Positions 1 through 8,462 of a stretch of DNA of 64,000 nucleotides are shown here, in pieces; position 1 is the first letter of the stretch, and each line of letters opens with the position of its first letter. The stretch covers positions 726,827-790,826 of the forward strand of contig NZ_LBHV01000002.1 in assembly GCF_001005825.1 (NCBI RefSeq). Direction: 5' to 3'. This DNA is from Rhizobium sp. LC145 (lineage in GTDB: Bacteria; Pseudomonadota; Alphaproteobacteria; Rhizobiales; Rhizobiaceae). The position numbers were made by a program, and so were the translations under genes. The notes beneath the pieces were generated by a model. That model searched no databases. It was given only the letters and a program-made list of their open reading frames with translations, and was not told the origin of the DNA.

Positions 1-359
1 GGGTAGCGCGAGCAGAGCATCAACGAGAACATCAACACATGTTCGGCAAGCGCTGGACCCGATCGGCCCGCAGAGCCGGTGACTACAAGGCCGCGCTCGA
101 AGACTTCGGGCCTTGCGGATTTCGTCAGTCCGGCATGGTCACAATGGACCCATTTCAGATTCGGAGCGGCGACGTGGCGATCGTCGAGGTCGCCGGAAAG
201 GATGGCGATTTCCGCTTGTTCAAGCGCAGCCGAAACCGCAGCCGGATCCCTAGTATCCACGAGTAGCATACGGCCGGAGCCGATCGCTTCCTCCAACCGC
301 TGCCAGTGCCCGGCGTCGAAAGGGAGGTCACGTGCGACGAAGACAATAGGTTGCGACAT
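1..359 (-). CDS. D-isomer-specific 2-hydroxyacid dehydrogenase, N-terminal part (cut by window edge)
   Basis: The reading frame starts at ATG 359 with an AGGA about 10 bases upstream and stays open to the left edge, giving about 119 residues. The protein begins MSQPIVFVARDLPFDAGHWQ and later carries LKWVHCDHAGLTK and GPALAEHVLMFSLML. These match the substrate-binding domain of NAD-dependent D-2-hydroxyacid dehydrogenases (segment before the first NAD-domain helix, with the conserved AEH). The family reduces 2-oxo acids or oxidises 2-hydroxy acids in the cytosol. The NAD-binding half and catalytic Arg/Glu/His lie outside the window. It follows the solute-binding gene on the same strand with a gap of about 120 bases, so it probably acts on the imported compound. 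Confidence 0.75.
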   Translation of the reverse strand, partial: MSQPIVFVARDLPFDAGHWQRLEEAIGSGRMLLVDTRDPAAVSAALEQAEIAILSGDLDDRHVAAPNLKWVHCDHAGLTKSARPEVFERGLVVTGSAGRSGPALAEHVLMFSLMLCSRY

Positions 360-478
360 CGATCATTGGTCCTGGAGTACTGTTTGACGGGGTTGCGGGC
401 AACTGCGCCTGCCCGAAGGGCAAGGCGTCTGGAAGGCCCGCCCCGGGCGGAGGAGACCACGGGGCGGACCAACGGGCC

Positions 479-2428
479 TTACGGCCTGGTCATGAAGTAT
501 TGCTCGGGATTGGTCGGACCTGGCGTCGGATAGATCCAGGAAGCAGGCATGGAAGCCGGCACGTTGTGGAAGTTCGTCTTCTTGACGCCGTAGCCGCTCG
601 CCTCCCAGGCAATGCCCATGGTCCAGAACTCTTCGGCAGCGATGTCGAGAATCTGGTTCATCAGCTTGATTTGTTCGTCGGCGCTCGCGGAGGCCTGCAG
701 CTGGCCATAGAGTTCCATCTGCTTGAGGGCGGCCGGCACGGGCTTTTCGGGCTTGACCTGTGCGGAATCCGGATTAACGCCCAGGAAGTAGGCAGCCCAG
801 GCCGGCGCCCAATAATAGCTGTCGGTGTTGGACGGGAACCACCAGCGCGGATCGAGCACGACCTCCTGGCCGGAACCGCCGCCGCGCTCCCAGGCAACGC
901 CTTCGAGTTCACCGGCATCCTGACGTGTCTGGATCAGCGTACGGTCGAGCGGCGTCGGTGTCATCGCGATGCCGACCTTTGCCCATTGCGCGGCCACCAG
1001 TTCCAACGCGTCGCCGAAGACGGGATTGGCGGCGCTGTAGGCGAAGGTGAAGGCGAAGGGCCTGCCGTCGGGGCGCAGGCGCATGCCGTCCGATCCCTTG
1101 TTCGGCAGCACCTTGTCAAGGAAGCTGTTGGCCTTTTCGACGTCATACTCGGTGTACTGCTTGGCAAGGCGCTCATTGTAGTAAACCGAGCCCGGCGTCA
1201 CCGAGCTCTGGGCGATTTCGCCCTGCCCCAGCCACACCACGTCGAGCACTTCCTGGCGGTCCATGCCGTAGGACAGGCCGACACGGAAATCCTTGCTCTG
1301 GAAGATCGCCCTCGTGTCGGGATCCTTGTGGTTGAGATTGAACATCATGACCATCAGGTTCGGGCTCGCCGGCTTTTCCTCGAAGAATTCGAAGCCGCCC
1401 TTTTCGCGGCCCTCGAAGAGCACAGGCTTGTTGGCGGCGACGGCCAGATTGCGATCCTGGAAGTCGATATCGCCAGCCAGCGTCTTCGCCACCAGGACCT
1501 GGGGGTCGGAGAGCACGTCGAAATGGCGAATGTCGATGTAGGGCAGCTGGTTACCCTCCGTATCGACCTTCCAGTAATAGGGATTGCGCTCGGCGATCGC
1601 CTGTGTTGCCGAACCGCTGCCGTAGCCGGTCTTGAAGATCCATGGATTGATCGTCGGCACGTCAACATTGGACCAGAAGTTCGACCGGTTGACCATCAGG
1701 CCCACCCAGTCGGACTGCCCGGAGGCGGAGATCTCCTTCTGAATGTCTGGATTGTACTTCGGATGGAATTTTTCCAGATAATGCCGGGGATAACGGACCG
1801 TTGCATTGTCGAGCGGCCGCGCCGTGGCGAGATACTGCAGGAAGATGCCCTTCGGGTTCTTGAAGTTGAACTGGAAGGTGGTCTTGTCCACCATCTTGAA
1901 GTCGACCGGCGATCCATCGGTATTGATGAAGGGTTCCGAAGGCGTCGGCGTGAACTGCTTGTTGGTGAAAAGATCCTCGTACCAGAAGCGCACATCGTCA
2001 GCAGTGAAGGGCGCACCGTCCGACCATTTCATGCCGTCGCGAAGATGGACGGTGAAACTCTTGGCGTCGTCGCTGACATCGATCGATTCGGCGATGTTCG
2101 GCACGACTTCCTTCCAGTCGGGAGACCAGCGCATCAGATTTTCGTAGGAGACTGTCCTCAGGATCCAGCCGTCGTCGGAGCCGCCGACCAGGGCCGAGCG
2201 CCACGTCCCGCCATATTCGCCGACGCGTTCGACCGGCCTGACCACCAGCGGGTTCTTCGGCAGGCGCTCTTCAAGCGGCGGCAGGCTCTTGGCTTCGACC
2301 AGCTTGGCCAACATCGGCGATTCGCCGGCTGCCGCGGGAAGCGCGGCGCCCAAGGCAAAGGCAAGGCCGCAGGCGAGCGACATCCGCCGTGCCGCCGCAG
2401 CCACAAACATTTTCGCAAGCATGTTCAT
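479..2428 (-). CDS. ABC transporter solute-binding protein, family 5 (peptide/oligosaccharide type)
   Basis: This 649-residue protein has a signal peptide at residues 1-35 (Arg-containing start, hydrophobic ACGLAFALGAALPAAA, AxA-type cleavage). The mature part has the layout of SBP_bac_5 proteins: FTVHLRDGMKWSDGAPFTADDV near residue 130 is the family hallmark. It is longer than DppA/OppA (about 540), as usual for the subfamily next to plant-sugar hydrolases in rhizobia. It would bind a ligand in the periplasm and deliver it to permeases not in the window. A GGGAGGGG Shine-Dalgarno lies just upstream of ATG 2428. The regulator gene is upstream and a dehydrogenase downstream on the same strand. 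The ligand is unknown; the divergent hydrolase suggests a glycoside. Confidence 0.88.
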   Translation of the reverse strand: MNMLAKMFVAAAARRMSLACGLAFALGAALPAAAGESPMLAKLVEAKSLPPLEERLPKNPLVVRPVERVGEYGGTWRSALVGGSDDGWILRTVSYENLMRWSPDWKEVVPNIAESIDVSDDAKSFTVHLRDGMKWSDGAPFTADDVRFWYEDLFTNKQFTPTPSEPFINTDGSPVDFKMVDKTTFQFNFKNPKGIFLQYLATARPLDNATVRYPRHYLEKFHPKYNPDIQKEISASGQSDWVGLMVNRSNFWSNVDVPTINPWIFKTGYGSGSATQAIAERNPYYWKVDTEGNQLPYIDIRHFDVLSDPQVLVAKTLAGDIDFQDRNLAVAANKPVLFEGREKGGFEFFEEKPASPNLMVMMFNLNHKDPDTRAIFQSKDFRVGLSYGMDRQEVLDVVWLGQGEIAQSSVTPGSVYYNERLAKQYTEYDVEKANSFLDKVLPNKGSDGMRLRPDGRPFAFTFAYSAANPVFGDALELVAAQWAKVGIAMTPTPLDRTLIQTRQDAGELEGVAWERGGGSGQEVVLDPRWWFPSNTDSYYWAPAWAAYFLGVNPDSAQVKPEKPVPAALKQMELYGQLQASASADEQIKLMNQILDIAAEEFWTMGIAWEASGYGVKKTNFHNVPASMPASWIYPTPGPTNPEQYFMTRP

Positions 2429-2544
2429 CCGACCCCTCCCAAAGTCTGCGTACAGGAAGCGACCGCGTTACGACCCGACAGTCCTCCGTCTATTCAGAGG
2501 ATCACCGGAGCCACGCAGATGTTCGCTTCATGGGGATGATATCG

Positions 2545-2557
2545 GATAGTGTGCGAT
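2545..2557 (+). promoter_or_regulatory. Candidate GntR operator, copy 1 (GATAGTGTGCGAT)
   Basis: GATAGTGTGCGAT lies about 117 bases upstream of the solute-binding gene start. A copy differing at one base (GATAGTGTGTGAT, read on the minus strand at 3509-3521) sits upstream of the divergent hydrolase gene. Two near-identical 13-mers in just these two promoter regions, flanking a GntR gene, suggest binding sites of that regulator. No binding data exist here, so this is inference. Confidence 0.45.
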
Positions 2558-2647
2558 TTTTGTACAAAAATCCACAATGTTGCGAAAGTTAGGTAATTTA
2601 ATGTGTTATTTCAGCCAAATAGGGGGCGCACCACTGCCCCTTGCAGT

Positions 2648-3388
2648 TTACATCGCCTCTTCGCCCGCATCCCGCAGGCGATCGCGCCGCATGTTGGCAA
2701 GGAACACTGCGCGCGAGTTGCGCATATGCCGCTCTATGACCTCGACGGCCTTGTCGGGGTCGCCCTTTTCCACCGCTTCAATCAACTCCCAGTGCTCGCT
2801 ACTCGAGCGCCGCATGTGAGCGAGTGTGAGCGGATTCTTGCGCGACAAGGCCCGCAGCCAGCCATTGTGCTGCTTCATGATCCGTACTGCCTCGACATTG
2901 AAATGCCGCTCGATAATGAAATCATGGAAGGCGAGATTGTTCTGATGGAAACTCGGATAGTCGGCCGCATCAGCCGCCGCCTGGCAGCCCTCCTGGTAAC
3001 GCCTCAAAACCGCGACATCCTCAGGTGTCGCGTATTCAACGAAAGCCCTGACGAAGTAAGGTTCCAGGAGGCCGCGGATATCGAAGATGTTCTGGACGAG
3101 GTCCTCGTTGATCAGCCGTACGCGGGCGCCGCGGTTATGCATGATGACGACGAGCCCCTCGCCTTCCAGGGCCTGCAATGCCTCACGGGCCGGGTTGGTA
3201 CTCGTTTGGTAGCGCTCGACGATTTCCGATACTTTCAGCCGCGCGCCGGCCGGGATGCGGCCCTCGAGAATATCGTCGCGAAGCAGCTGCTGCAGACGCC
3301 CGTAACCCGGCTCGCGCACCTCCCGGACCTCGGTGGCCTTGCCGCGTGCTGCGGATGACTGTCGTTGCCTGACGGCGCGCTGCTCCAT
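2648..3388 (-). CDS. GntR-family transcriptional regulator with FCD ligand domain
   Basis: The product of 246 residues starts at ATG 3388, preceded by AAGGGAGAG; a longer frame to 3454 exists but lacks such a site. A winged helix at residues 30-93 contains LKVSEIVERYQTSTNPAREA, the recognition helix region of the FadR subfamily. The helical FCD domain (about 100-225) keeps the metal-binding histidines in FHDFIIE, SSEHWELI and IERHMRNS. FCD regulators usually repress small-molecule uptake operons and release DNA on binding an organic acid or sugar acid. It sits between the solute-binding gene and the divergent hydrolase and probably controls both, through the shared 13-bp motif. The effector is unknown. 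Confidence 0.9.
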   Translation of the reverse strand: MEQRAVRQRQSSAARGKATEVREVREPGYGRLQQLLRDDILEGRIPAGARLKVSEIVERYQTSTNPAREALQALEGEGLVVIMHNRGARVRLINEDLVQNIFDIRGLLEPYFVRAFVEYATPEDVAVLRRYQEGCQAAADAADYPSFHQNNLAFHDFIIERHFNVEAVRIMKQHNGWLRALSRKNPLTLAHMRRSSSEHWELIEAVEKGDPDKAVEVIERHMRNSRAVFLANMRRDRLRDAGEEAM

Positions 3389-3508
3389 GATCTCTCCCTT
3401 GGTGGTAGGGCAACTGTTCTCCAAGCCTAGCATCAATCTTAGGATACAGATCAAGAATTTTACACGTTTCCCCTAAAATCCGGCACTCGTCTGGCTGGAT
3501 ATTGACAT

Positions 3509-3521
3509 ATCACACACTATC
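3509..3521 (-). promoter_or_regulatory. Candidate GntR operator, copy 2
   Basis: ATCACACACTATC on the plus strand is the reverse complement of GATAGTGTGTGAT, one base different from the copy at 2545-2557. It lies about 100 bases upstream of the hydrolase start at 3617 and about 120 bases upstream of the GntR start. The intergenic region also shares ATGTGTTATTT (3533-3543) with 2601-2611 on the other side of the regulator gene. Confidence 0.45.
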
Positions 3522-3616
3522 GTGGACGTTTTATGTGTTATTTGTTGATGCCGCATGCTGGAAAAGGGCCGGTGCCGTGACTGCGCCTGCAAAAATCCGC
3601 AAATCGGGAGGAAATC

Positions 3617-5659
3617 ATGACGGAGTGGTGGCGCCGCACGCAGCGCATTGTCCAGACCAATCTACGGCTGATCGATGGCACCCTAGATCCCGAACGGCTG
3701 GCGGCCGATGTCGCAGCCTTCGGCGCGACGGCTATGCTGTTCAATGTCGGCGGCATCTTCGCCTGGTATCCAACCGAACTTGGTCTGCAGGCGAAGAATC
3801 CGATGCTTGAGGGTGACCTGCTCGGCCGCATGGTCGATGCCGCGCATCGCCACGACATCCGCTTCATAGGCCGGTACGACCTGTCGAAGGCAACACGGAT
3901 CGCCTACGAGGCACGCCCGGAATGGTTCTGCCGCGACCGCGACGGCCGCCCCTTCGAATATAACGGCACCTATCAGGCCTGCGTCAACGGCGGCTGGTAT
4001 CACCATCAGGGCGTCCAGGTGCTCAAGGAATCCCTCGGGCGCTACGATATCGACGGGCTGTTCTTCAACATGTTCGGCTATCTCAGCACCGATTACAGCT
4101 ACCGCCAGTACGGACTTTGCCACTGCAACAACTGCCGGCGCGAATTTCGCACCTTCTCGGGCGAGGACCTGCCTCATCGCGCCAATGTCTCCGACAGGCT
4201 CTACCGCACCTATCTGCGTTTCCAGGAGGTCACCAGCCGGGCCCTTTCCGAAGAGATCTATGACGTCGTCAAATCCGTCCGGCCGGGCGTTGCCGTCTCG
4301 AACATGGGCCGCAGAAGCGACTTCTTCCGCGGCGAGGTAAACCGCCGGCTGGACCGTCCGCATCCCGAATGGGCGCATCTCTCCGGAGAAGAGGCCCGCA
4401 ACTTCCGTTCATTTGGCGGCGACCAAACCCGCTATTCCAGCGCGTTGACGCATTTTGTCGACTTTCCTTGGCGTTACAGCGCCGAGACGGGCGCAGCGCA
4501 GGCATTACGTCTCGCCCAGCAGCTCGCCAACGGAGCCGATCCGCATTACTATTTCATGGGTACACTCGATCAGGCCGACCGCAAACCGCTAGCCGCCGTG
4601 CGGGCGATTTTCGACTACCACCGTCACAATGAGACGCTCTACGGCGATCTCGAATCCGCCGCCCGCATTGCGCTCTACACGTCCCACAAGTCGCGCCGCT
4701 ACCACCCGCGCCGCGGCGCGTCCGTCGCCGCCTTTCGCGGTGCCTATCGGGCGCTGGTCGATGCCGGCATCGCCTTCGACACGATCCATGATCTGCGGGC
4801 TGACGATGCGGATTTCGCCGAAGCGCACCGCCGCTACGAAACGATCATCCTGGCCGGTGCCGGCTGCATGAGCCAGGCCGAGGCGACGTCGCTGGACGCC
4901 TTTGTCGAGGCGGGCGGCACGCTGCTGATGATCGGCGATGCGGGCAACTATGACGAAACAGGCGATCCGCTGCCGCAGAACCGATTGAACTGCCGCCCGT
5001 TCACCAGGGTTGAGGAGGTTTTCGAGGAGATGCGCGGCGGCTATGTCAGGACGGACGCCGGCACGATCGGTGGGCTCGATTCCGATCTCATTCTGTTGGA
5101 CGGCTCCTACTGGCGTGTCACCCCCAAGCCCGACGCCCGGACACTCTATTCGATCCTTCTGCCGCAGCGCTTCGGGCCGCCGGAACTCTGCTATCCGGAT
5201 CCGGAACTCGACTCCGATCTGCCAGGTGTGTTGCTTGCAGATCACGGGAAGGGACAGGTGATCTATATCCCGTGGAACGTAGACATGCTCTATCACGAGC
5301 ACGGGCTGCTCGAGCACCGTGCGCTGCTCGCACAATTGGCGTTGAAGTTCGCACCGGCGAAAATATCCCTCTCCGCGCCGCGGCGGCTGGAAATGACCGT
5401 GCAGCGCCATCGCGAAAGCGGCGATCTCGTTGTGCATCTGGTGAATTACTCCGGCCAGAATGACAATTGCTACGACGAGCCTATCGCCATTCACGACATG
5501 GACCTCCTGCTTGACCTGCCGGTTGTCAGCTGCCGTGCGCTGGTGGCAGGCAAGGCTCTCACAGTTGAAAACGATGGCAACGGCCGCCAGAAAGTGAGAC
5601 TTCCGCCGATCGGCTATTTCGAGGCAATCCGCATCAGGTGGACCGGAACTGATGCTTGA
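3617..5659 (+). CDS. Putative glycoside hydrolase (GHL6-like barrel plus beta-galactosidase trimerisation-type domain)
   Basis: This 680-residue cytosolic protein has no signal peptide and a clear GGGAGGAAAT site before ATG 3617. Residues 1-340 look like the TIM barrel of hypothetical glycosyl hydrolase 6: TAMLFNVGGIFAWYPTE near the start, ACVNGGWYHHQG, then YDIDGLFFNMFGY at a strand end where catalytic acids sit. A cysteine cluster C-x-C-x2-C (CHCNNC) follows. Residues 375-575 resemble the glutamine-amidotransferase-like domain of GH42 enzymes (ETIILAGAGCMSQAEA, GGTLLMIGDAG), and a small beta domain ends the protein. The order barrel, GATase-like, beta domain is that of GH42 beta-galactosidases. 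The substrate is unknown. It lies divergent to the ABC binding protein and regulator and likely degrades the imported glycoside. Confidence 0.7.
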   Translation: MTEWWRRTQRIVQTNLRLIDGTLDPERLAADVAAFGATAMLFNVGGIFAWYPTELGLQAKNPMLEGDLLGRMVDAAHRHDIRFIGRYDLSKATRIAYEARPEWFCRDRDGRPFEYNGTYQACVNGGWYHHQGVQVLKESLGRYDIDGLFFNMFGYLSTDYSYRQYGLCHCNNCRREFRTFSGEDLPHRANVSDRLYRTYLRFQEVTSRALSEEIYDVVKSVRPGVAVSNMGRRSDFFRGEVNRRLDRPHPEWAHLSGEEARNFRSFGGDQTRYSSALTHFVDFPWRYSAETGAAQALRLAQQLANGADPHYYFMGTLDQADRKPLAAVRAIFDYHRHNETLYGDLESAARIALYTSHKSRRYHPRRGASVAAFRGAYRALVDAGIAFDTIHDLRADDADFAEAHRRYETIILAGAGCMSQAEATSLDAFVEAGGTLLMIGDAGNYDETGDPLPQNRLNCRPFTRVEEVFEEMRGGYVRTDAGTIGGLDSDLILLDGSYWRVTPKPDARTLYSILLPQRFGPPELCYPDPELDSDLPGVLLADHGKGQVIYIPWNVDMLYHEHGLLEHRALLAQLALKFAPAKISLSAPRRLEMTVQRHRESGDLVVHLVNYSGQNDNCYDEPIAIHDMDLLLDLPVVSCRALVAGKALTVENDGNGRQKVRLPPIGYFEAIRIRWTGTDA

Positions 5660-5808
5660 AATCGCGTGACGGCCGTCTCCGAATTTTAGATAAAAGAGGC
5701 ATGGTCAAGATGCGAGCGGGACACCGCTTACGTCTCTTCCGCTGAAAATGCGCTTTCGTCCGACATTGATGTGGGCGGCAAGACATAGATATCGTAAGCT
5801 GGTACGAC

Positions 5809-6177
5809 ATGACTGATGGCGATGCTTGCTATCGCCAGCTGGCTGTTCCTTATCTCCATCATCTGAATAGACTACATATGGGGACTAGCTTAACTGCGAT
5901 GAAATCAATGACGTCGGTCGCTATAATAGTCTTGTCTACTGTAAACGCCCCTTATGGGACGAGGCTTTCGGCTGAGCAGCTGGCGTCAAAGCTTGCCGAC
6001 CCGGCTAGCGCCGACCATTGTGATGTATTTGCATTTGCGTTTTTTTCGGACGTTGGAGAAGCCCTTCAGCTTTCGTTCCTGGACGAGATGCATATCAGCC
6101 TGGCGGATGCATCTATCGTTGCGCAGAAGTTTTCCGGCATGGCTGGATACCAGTTACCGCTGGCCCGGGCATCCTAG
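5809..6177 (+). CDS. Small hypothetical protein, doubtful
   Basis: This is an open frame of 122 codons with no family I recognise and a poor ribosome binding site. Its TAG stop at 6175-6177 is in the same frame as the AbiEii-like remnant that follows, and sequence typical of that family's N-terminus begins just after the stop. It may be an upstream partner gene of the nucleotidyltransferase, or simply part of the same decayed region. Base composition here is lower in GC than the neighbouring operons, which fits foreign DNA. Confidence 0.3.
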   Translation: MTDGDACYRQLAVPYLHHLNRLHMGTSLTAMKSMTSVAIIVLSTVNAPYGTRLSAEQLASKLADPASADHCDVFAFAFFSDVGEALQLSFLDEMHISLADASIVAQKFSGMAGYQLPLARAS

Positions 6178-6762
6178 TGGCACAGCCGCAAATTAGCCAC
6201 TGGGGCAATCTTTGATCAAGCCCAGAAGATAATCAGCCACGCCAATTCAAAGTTCACCTTGCTCGACAGGTGGAGCTTCGGCGGAGGCACCTCACTAATG
6301 CTTCAGATCGATCATCGGGAGAGCTTCGACGCCTATAGTTCCGACGGAACGCACGCGCTCAAGATTGTGTTTAAAGATATCGGCGAAATCGACTTCATCG
6401 TGGCGCCAGCTCTCACACCGGAGCCATATAGGGAAAAAGAGGTACGCGGACAAATAGTTAACCTCGAAACCCCTGCCGAAATTATTGCAAAGAAGATATT
6501 CTACCGCGGAGCCTCGATGCAGCCGCGCGATATGTTTGATATTGCGTGTGTCCGCAAGAGTGAGGGTGATGCCCGCCTTATCGATGCGCTCACCCCGTTT
6601 AAAGATGCATGCTCACAAGCCCTGAACGCAGCACGTAAGATGAATCCTCGGCTCGCGGAAACGGTTATGTCCAAGCTACTCTATAGGCCGAACTATTCAG
6701 AGATTCCGTCCCAAGCGCAGCAGAGAACAATAGAGCTTCTAGAGGAAGTTTGCGCCCATTAG
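6178..6762 (+). pseudogene. Remnant of AbiEii/AbiGii-type nucleotidyltransferase toxin
   Basis: The frame contains RWSFGGGTSLMLQIDHRES, the signature GGGT nucleotide-binding start of AbiEii-family nucleotidyltransferases, then IGEIDFIVAP, LETPAEIIAKKI and PRDMFDIA, all conserved in this family. Two defects are visible. The family-like N-terminus (FDQAQKIISHANSKF) is in frame with the upstream TAG but has no usable start after it; the only initiator is TTG at 6259, just before the motif. Between HRESFD and ALKIVF the usual D-I-D-I-F segment and about 30 residues are missing, which removes catalytic aspartates. AbiEii proteins are toxins of type IV toxin-antitoxin or abortive infection systems. 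No AbiEi antitoxin is seen. Confidence 0.65.
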
Positions 6763-6940
6763 CCAAGGATCAACGAACAAGCCGCTATAAGGTATTGATC
6801 CGAGGCAAACCGCCTGCATTTTATCCAAAGCAGCATAATTTTTGCCTACTCAGGTTTTTGAACACCTCCATCCTGTGACTTTACGGTGATTAACATCACC
6901 CACAGCGCCTTGAATCTGGCTAGCGAGTGCCTCTTGCGCT

Positions 6941-6961
6941 ATTGTACGACATAGTACCAAT
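6941..6961. promoter_or_regulatory. Candidate FadR-type operator upstream of the second GntR gene
   Basis: An imperfect palindrome ATTGTAC-GACATA-GTACCAAT lies 22 bases upstream of the GntR start at 6983. TTGTACGACAT fits the FadR-subfamily consensus TNGTNNNACNA except at the last base. A related 11-mer TGGTACGACAT occurs at 5800-5810, and TTGTATGAT (minus strand, about 7717-7725) lies in the promoter of the TRAP operon. Autoregulation and control of the TRAP operon are inferred. Confidence 0.4.
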
Positions 6962-6982
6962 ACTTCGACGTGAGGGAGCTAA

Positions 6983-7684
6983 ATGAGACGAAGACGCGAC
7001 AGTCTGGCCAGCGTTGTGGCGAAAGATATCGCCCAACGCATCGACACGGGTGAGTACGCGGTGGGAGCCAGAATTCCCATCGAGACTGAGCTCTGTGAGA
7101 TCTACAATGTCAGTAGAACGGTCGTTCGCGAAGCGATCGCCTATCTGCGTTCCGAAGGACTGGTCGACTCTCGTCAAGGAATCGGCGCCTTTGTTACCGG
7201 CCGGGGGAACGTAACCCTGAAGATACCGCCTGAGGCGGCGGAGGAGCTGTCCGAAATCATCGACATTCTGGAGCTTCGAATTGGCGTCGAAGTCGAATCT
7301 GCGGGCCTTGCGGCGCAGCGTGCGAACGAAACCGAGCTAGCCAAAATATTGGAGTGCCTTGAGAAAACGGCGGACCCGGACGCCTTCAATCAGAATCCGC
7401 GTCAGCTTGATTTCAATTTTCACAAGGCAATCGCCATCGCCTCGGGCAATGCCTACATGCCCCGCTTCATGGATTTTGTTGGGCCGGTGATCATACCACG
7501 CAGCCAACTGATCCACTCAACCGTGCCTAAGATCACTCGCGAGTATCTTGCAAAGATGACGGAGGAGCACCGGCGCATCGCTGTGGCAATCAAACGGAAA
7601 GATGTGCTCGGTGCGCGCGAAGCAATGCGGTTCCATCTCGCCGGGAGCCTGGAACGCTACCGAGAGCTCCAACTCGAAAAGTGA
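6983..7684 (+). CDS. GntR-family regulator with FCD domain (TRAP operon regulator)
   Basis: This regulator has 233 residues. The winged helix spans residues 5-75 (PIETELCEIYNVSRTVVREAI). The FCD domain spans about 90-225 with ligand/metal histidines in FNFHKAIAIASGN, TEEHRRIAVAIKRKD and MRFHLAGSLERYREL. A GAGGGAGC site precedes ATG 6983. It lies directly upstream of, and in line with, the TRAP transporter genes. The gene at 13386 encodes a sister protein with the same three histidine blocks, so both probably sense related sugar acids. It most likely represses the TRAP operon. Confidence 0.9.
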   Translation: MRRRRDSLASVVAKDIAQRIDTGEYAVGARIPIETELCEIYNVSRTVVREAIAYLRSEGLVDSRQGIGAFVTGRGNVTLKIPPEAAEELSEIIDILELRIGVEVESAGLAAQRANETELAKILECLEKTADPDAFNQNPRQLDFNFHKAIAIASGNAYMPRFMDFVGPVIIPRSQLIHSTVPKITREYLAKMTEEHRRIAVAIKRKDVLGAREAMRFHLAGSLERYRELQLEK

Positions 7685-7706
7685 GTCTCTGGCCCACTAT
7701 TGTCTG

Positions 7707-7730
7707 TTGACAGTCATCATACAATTGAAA
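7707..7730 (+). promoter_or_regulatory. Candidate promoter of the TRAP operon
   Basis: A perfect TTGACA (-35) lies at 7707-7712. A weak -10 (TGAAAT or AAATAG) follows at about 17 bases. The segment 7699-7725 also has outer inverted repeats ATTGT and ACAAT around the -35, which is where a repressor could act. The -10 assignment is uncertain. Confidence 0.35.
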
Positions 7731-7770
7731 TAGGAAAACAGCCATCGACTGGGAGCGAGGGTTTGGGAGC

Positions 7771-7875
7771 CTTCGGCGAAAGCCGGAGGGAGGCCGATGT
7801 TTTTCGACGGCGCCGACCGAGGCGCCGATTGAGGGGAAGGCCCAACCTGGCTGGCAATTTGGCATTCACTGCCAA
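7771..7875 (+). promoter_or_regulatory. Structured 5' leader of the TRAP operon (three stem-loops)
   Basis: Three stem-loops follow each other between the promoter and dctQ. CTTCGGC-GAAA-GCCGGAG (7771-7788) has a GNRA tetraloop. CGGCGCC-GACCGA-GGCGCCG (7808-7827) has a perfect 7-bp stem. TTGGCA-TTCAC-TGCCAA (7859-7875) ends next to the GGGAGGAG Shine-Dalgarno at 7877-7884. The last could hide or present the ribosome site. No known riboswitch class is recognised. Confidence 0.4.
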
Positions 7876-7886
7876 TGGGAGGAGCG

Positions 7887-8462
7887 ATGGGACATCTAGC
7901 GAAATTATATCTGCGACTGCTTGAGTGGGTGGTTATCACCAGCATCCTCGCAATCCTTTTTCTTATCTTCGCGAATGTTTTCCTGCGCTATGTATTCAAC
8001 TCGGGCATCTTTCTGGCCGAGGGCATCGCTGGATTACTATTCGTATGGATGACGTTCATCGGTGCGCTTCTCGTTCTTTATGATCGGGGACATATCGGCG
8101 TCGACATGGCAGTTCGCAGGCTGCCGTTGCGGTTGCGTCGTGTGTGCTTCGTGCTGACCCACGGGATCATGATCTATGCCACGTGGCTGTTGCTAAAAGG
8201 CAGCTGGGCGCAAGCGCTTATCAATCTTCATGTCCTCTCCACTGCAACACGGCTTCCAATCGCCCTGCTCTATCTGGCCGGGGTGGTCTTCGCAGCCGCA
8301 AGCGGGCTTTTCCTGGTATCCCAGCTTCTCCTGATGCTCACGGGCAAGCTCAACGACGAAGATCTGGTCGTGAGTGTCGGAGAGGATGAAGCCGAAGCCG
8401 ATCGAATGGCGTCCGAACTTCAGCGCGATGACCTTGCCGATGCCAGGGGTGTGTTCAAATGA
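7887..8462 (+). CDS. TRAP transporter small permease (DctQ type)
   Basis: This protein of about 191 residues starts at ATG 7887, placed right after GGGAGGAGCG; an in-frame ATG at 7875 overlaps the ribosome site and is less likely. It has four hydrophobic helices: about 12-32, 44-66, 90-110 and 130-155. The first two flank the NVFLRYVFNSGIFLAEGIAG segment typical of DctQ. In the inner membrane it pairs with DctM and takes substrate from DctP using the sodium gradient. It overlaps the next gene by 4 bases (ATGA). Confidence 0.9.
   Translation: MGHLAKLYLRLLEWVVITSILAILFLIFANVFLRYVFNSGIFLAEGIAGLLFVWMTFIGALLVLYDRGHIGVDMAVRRLPLRLRRVCFVLTHGIMIYATWLLLKGSWAQALINLHVLSTATRLPIALLYLAGVVFAAASGLFLVSQLLLMLTGKLNDEDLVVSVGEDEAEADRMASELQRDDLADARGVFK

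Noticed and set aside
500..2539. A long plus-strand open frame opposite the family 5 solute-binding gene
   Set aside because: Its composition is an antisense artefact of a GC-rich gene; the minus-strand product has a signal peptide and family motifs.
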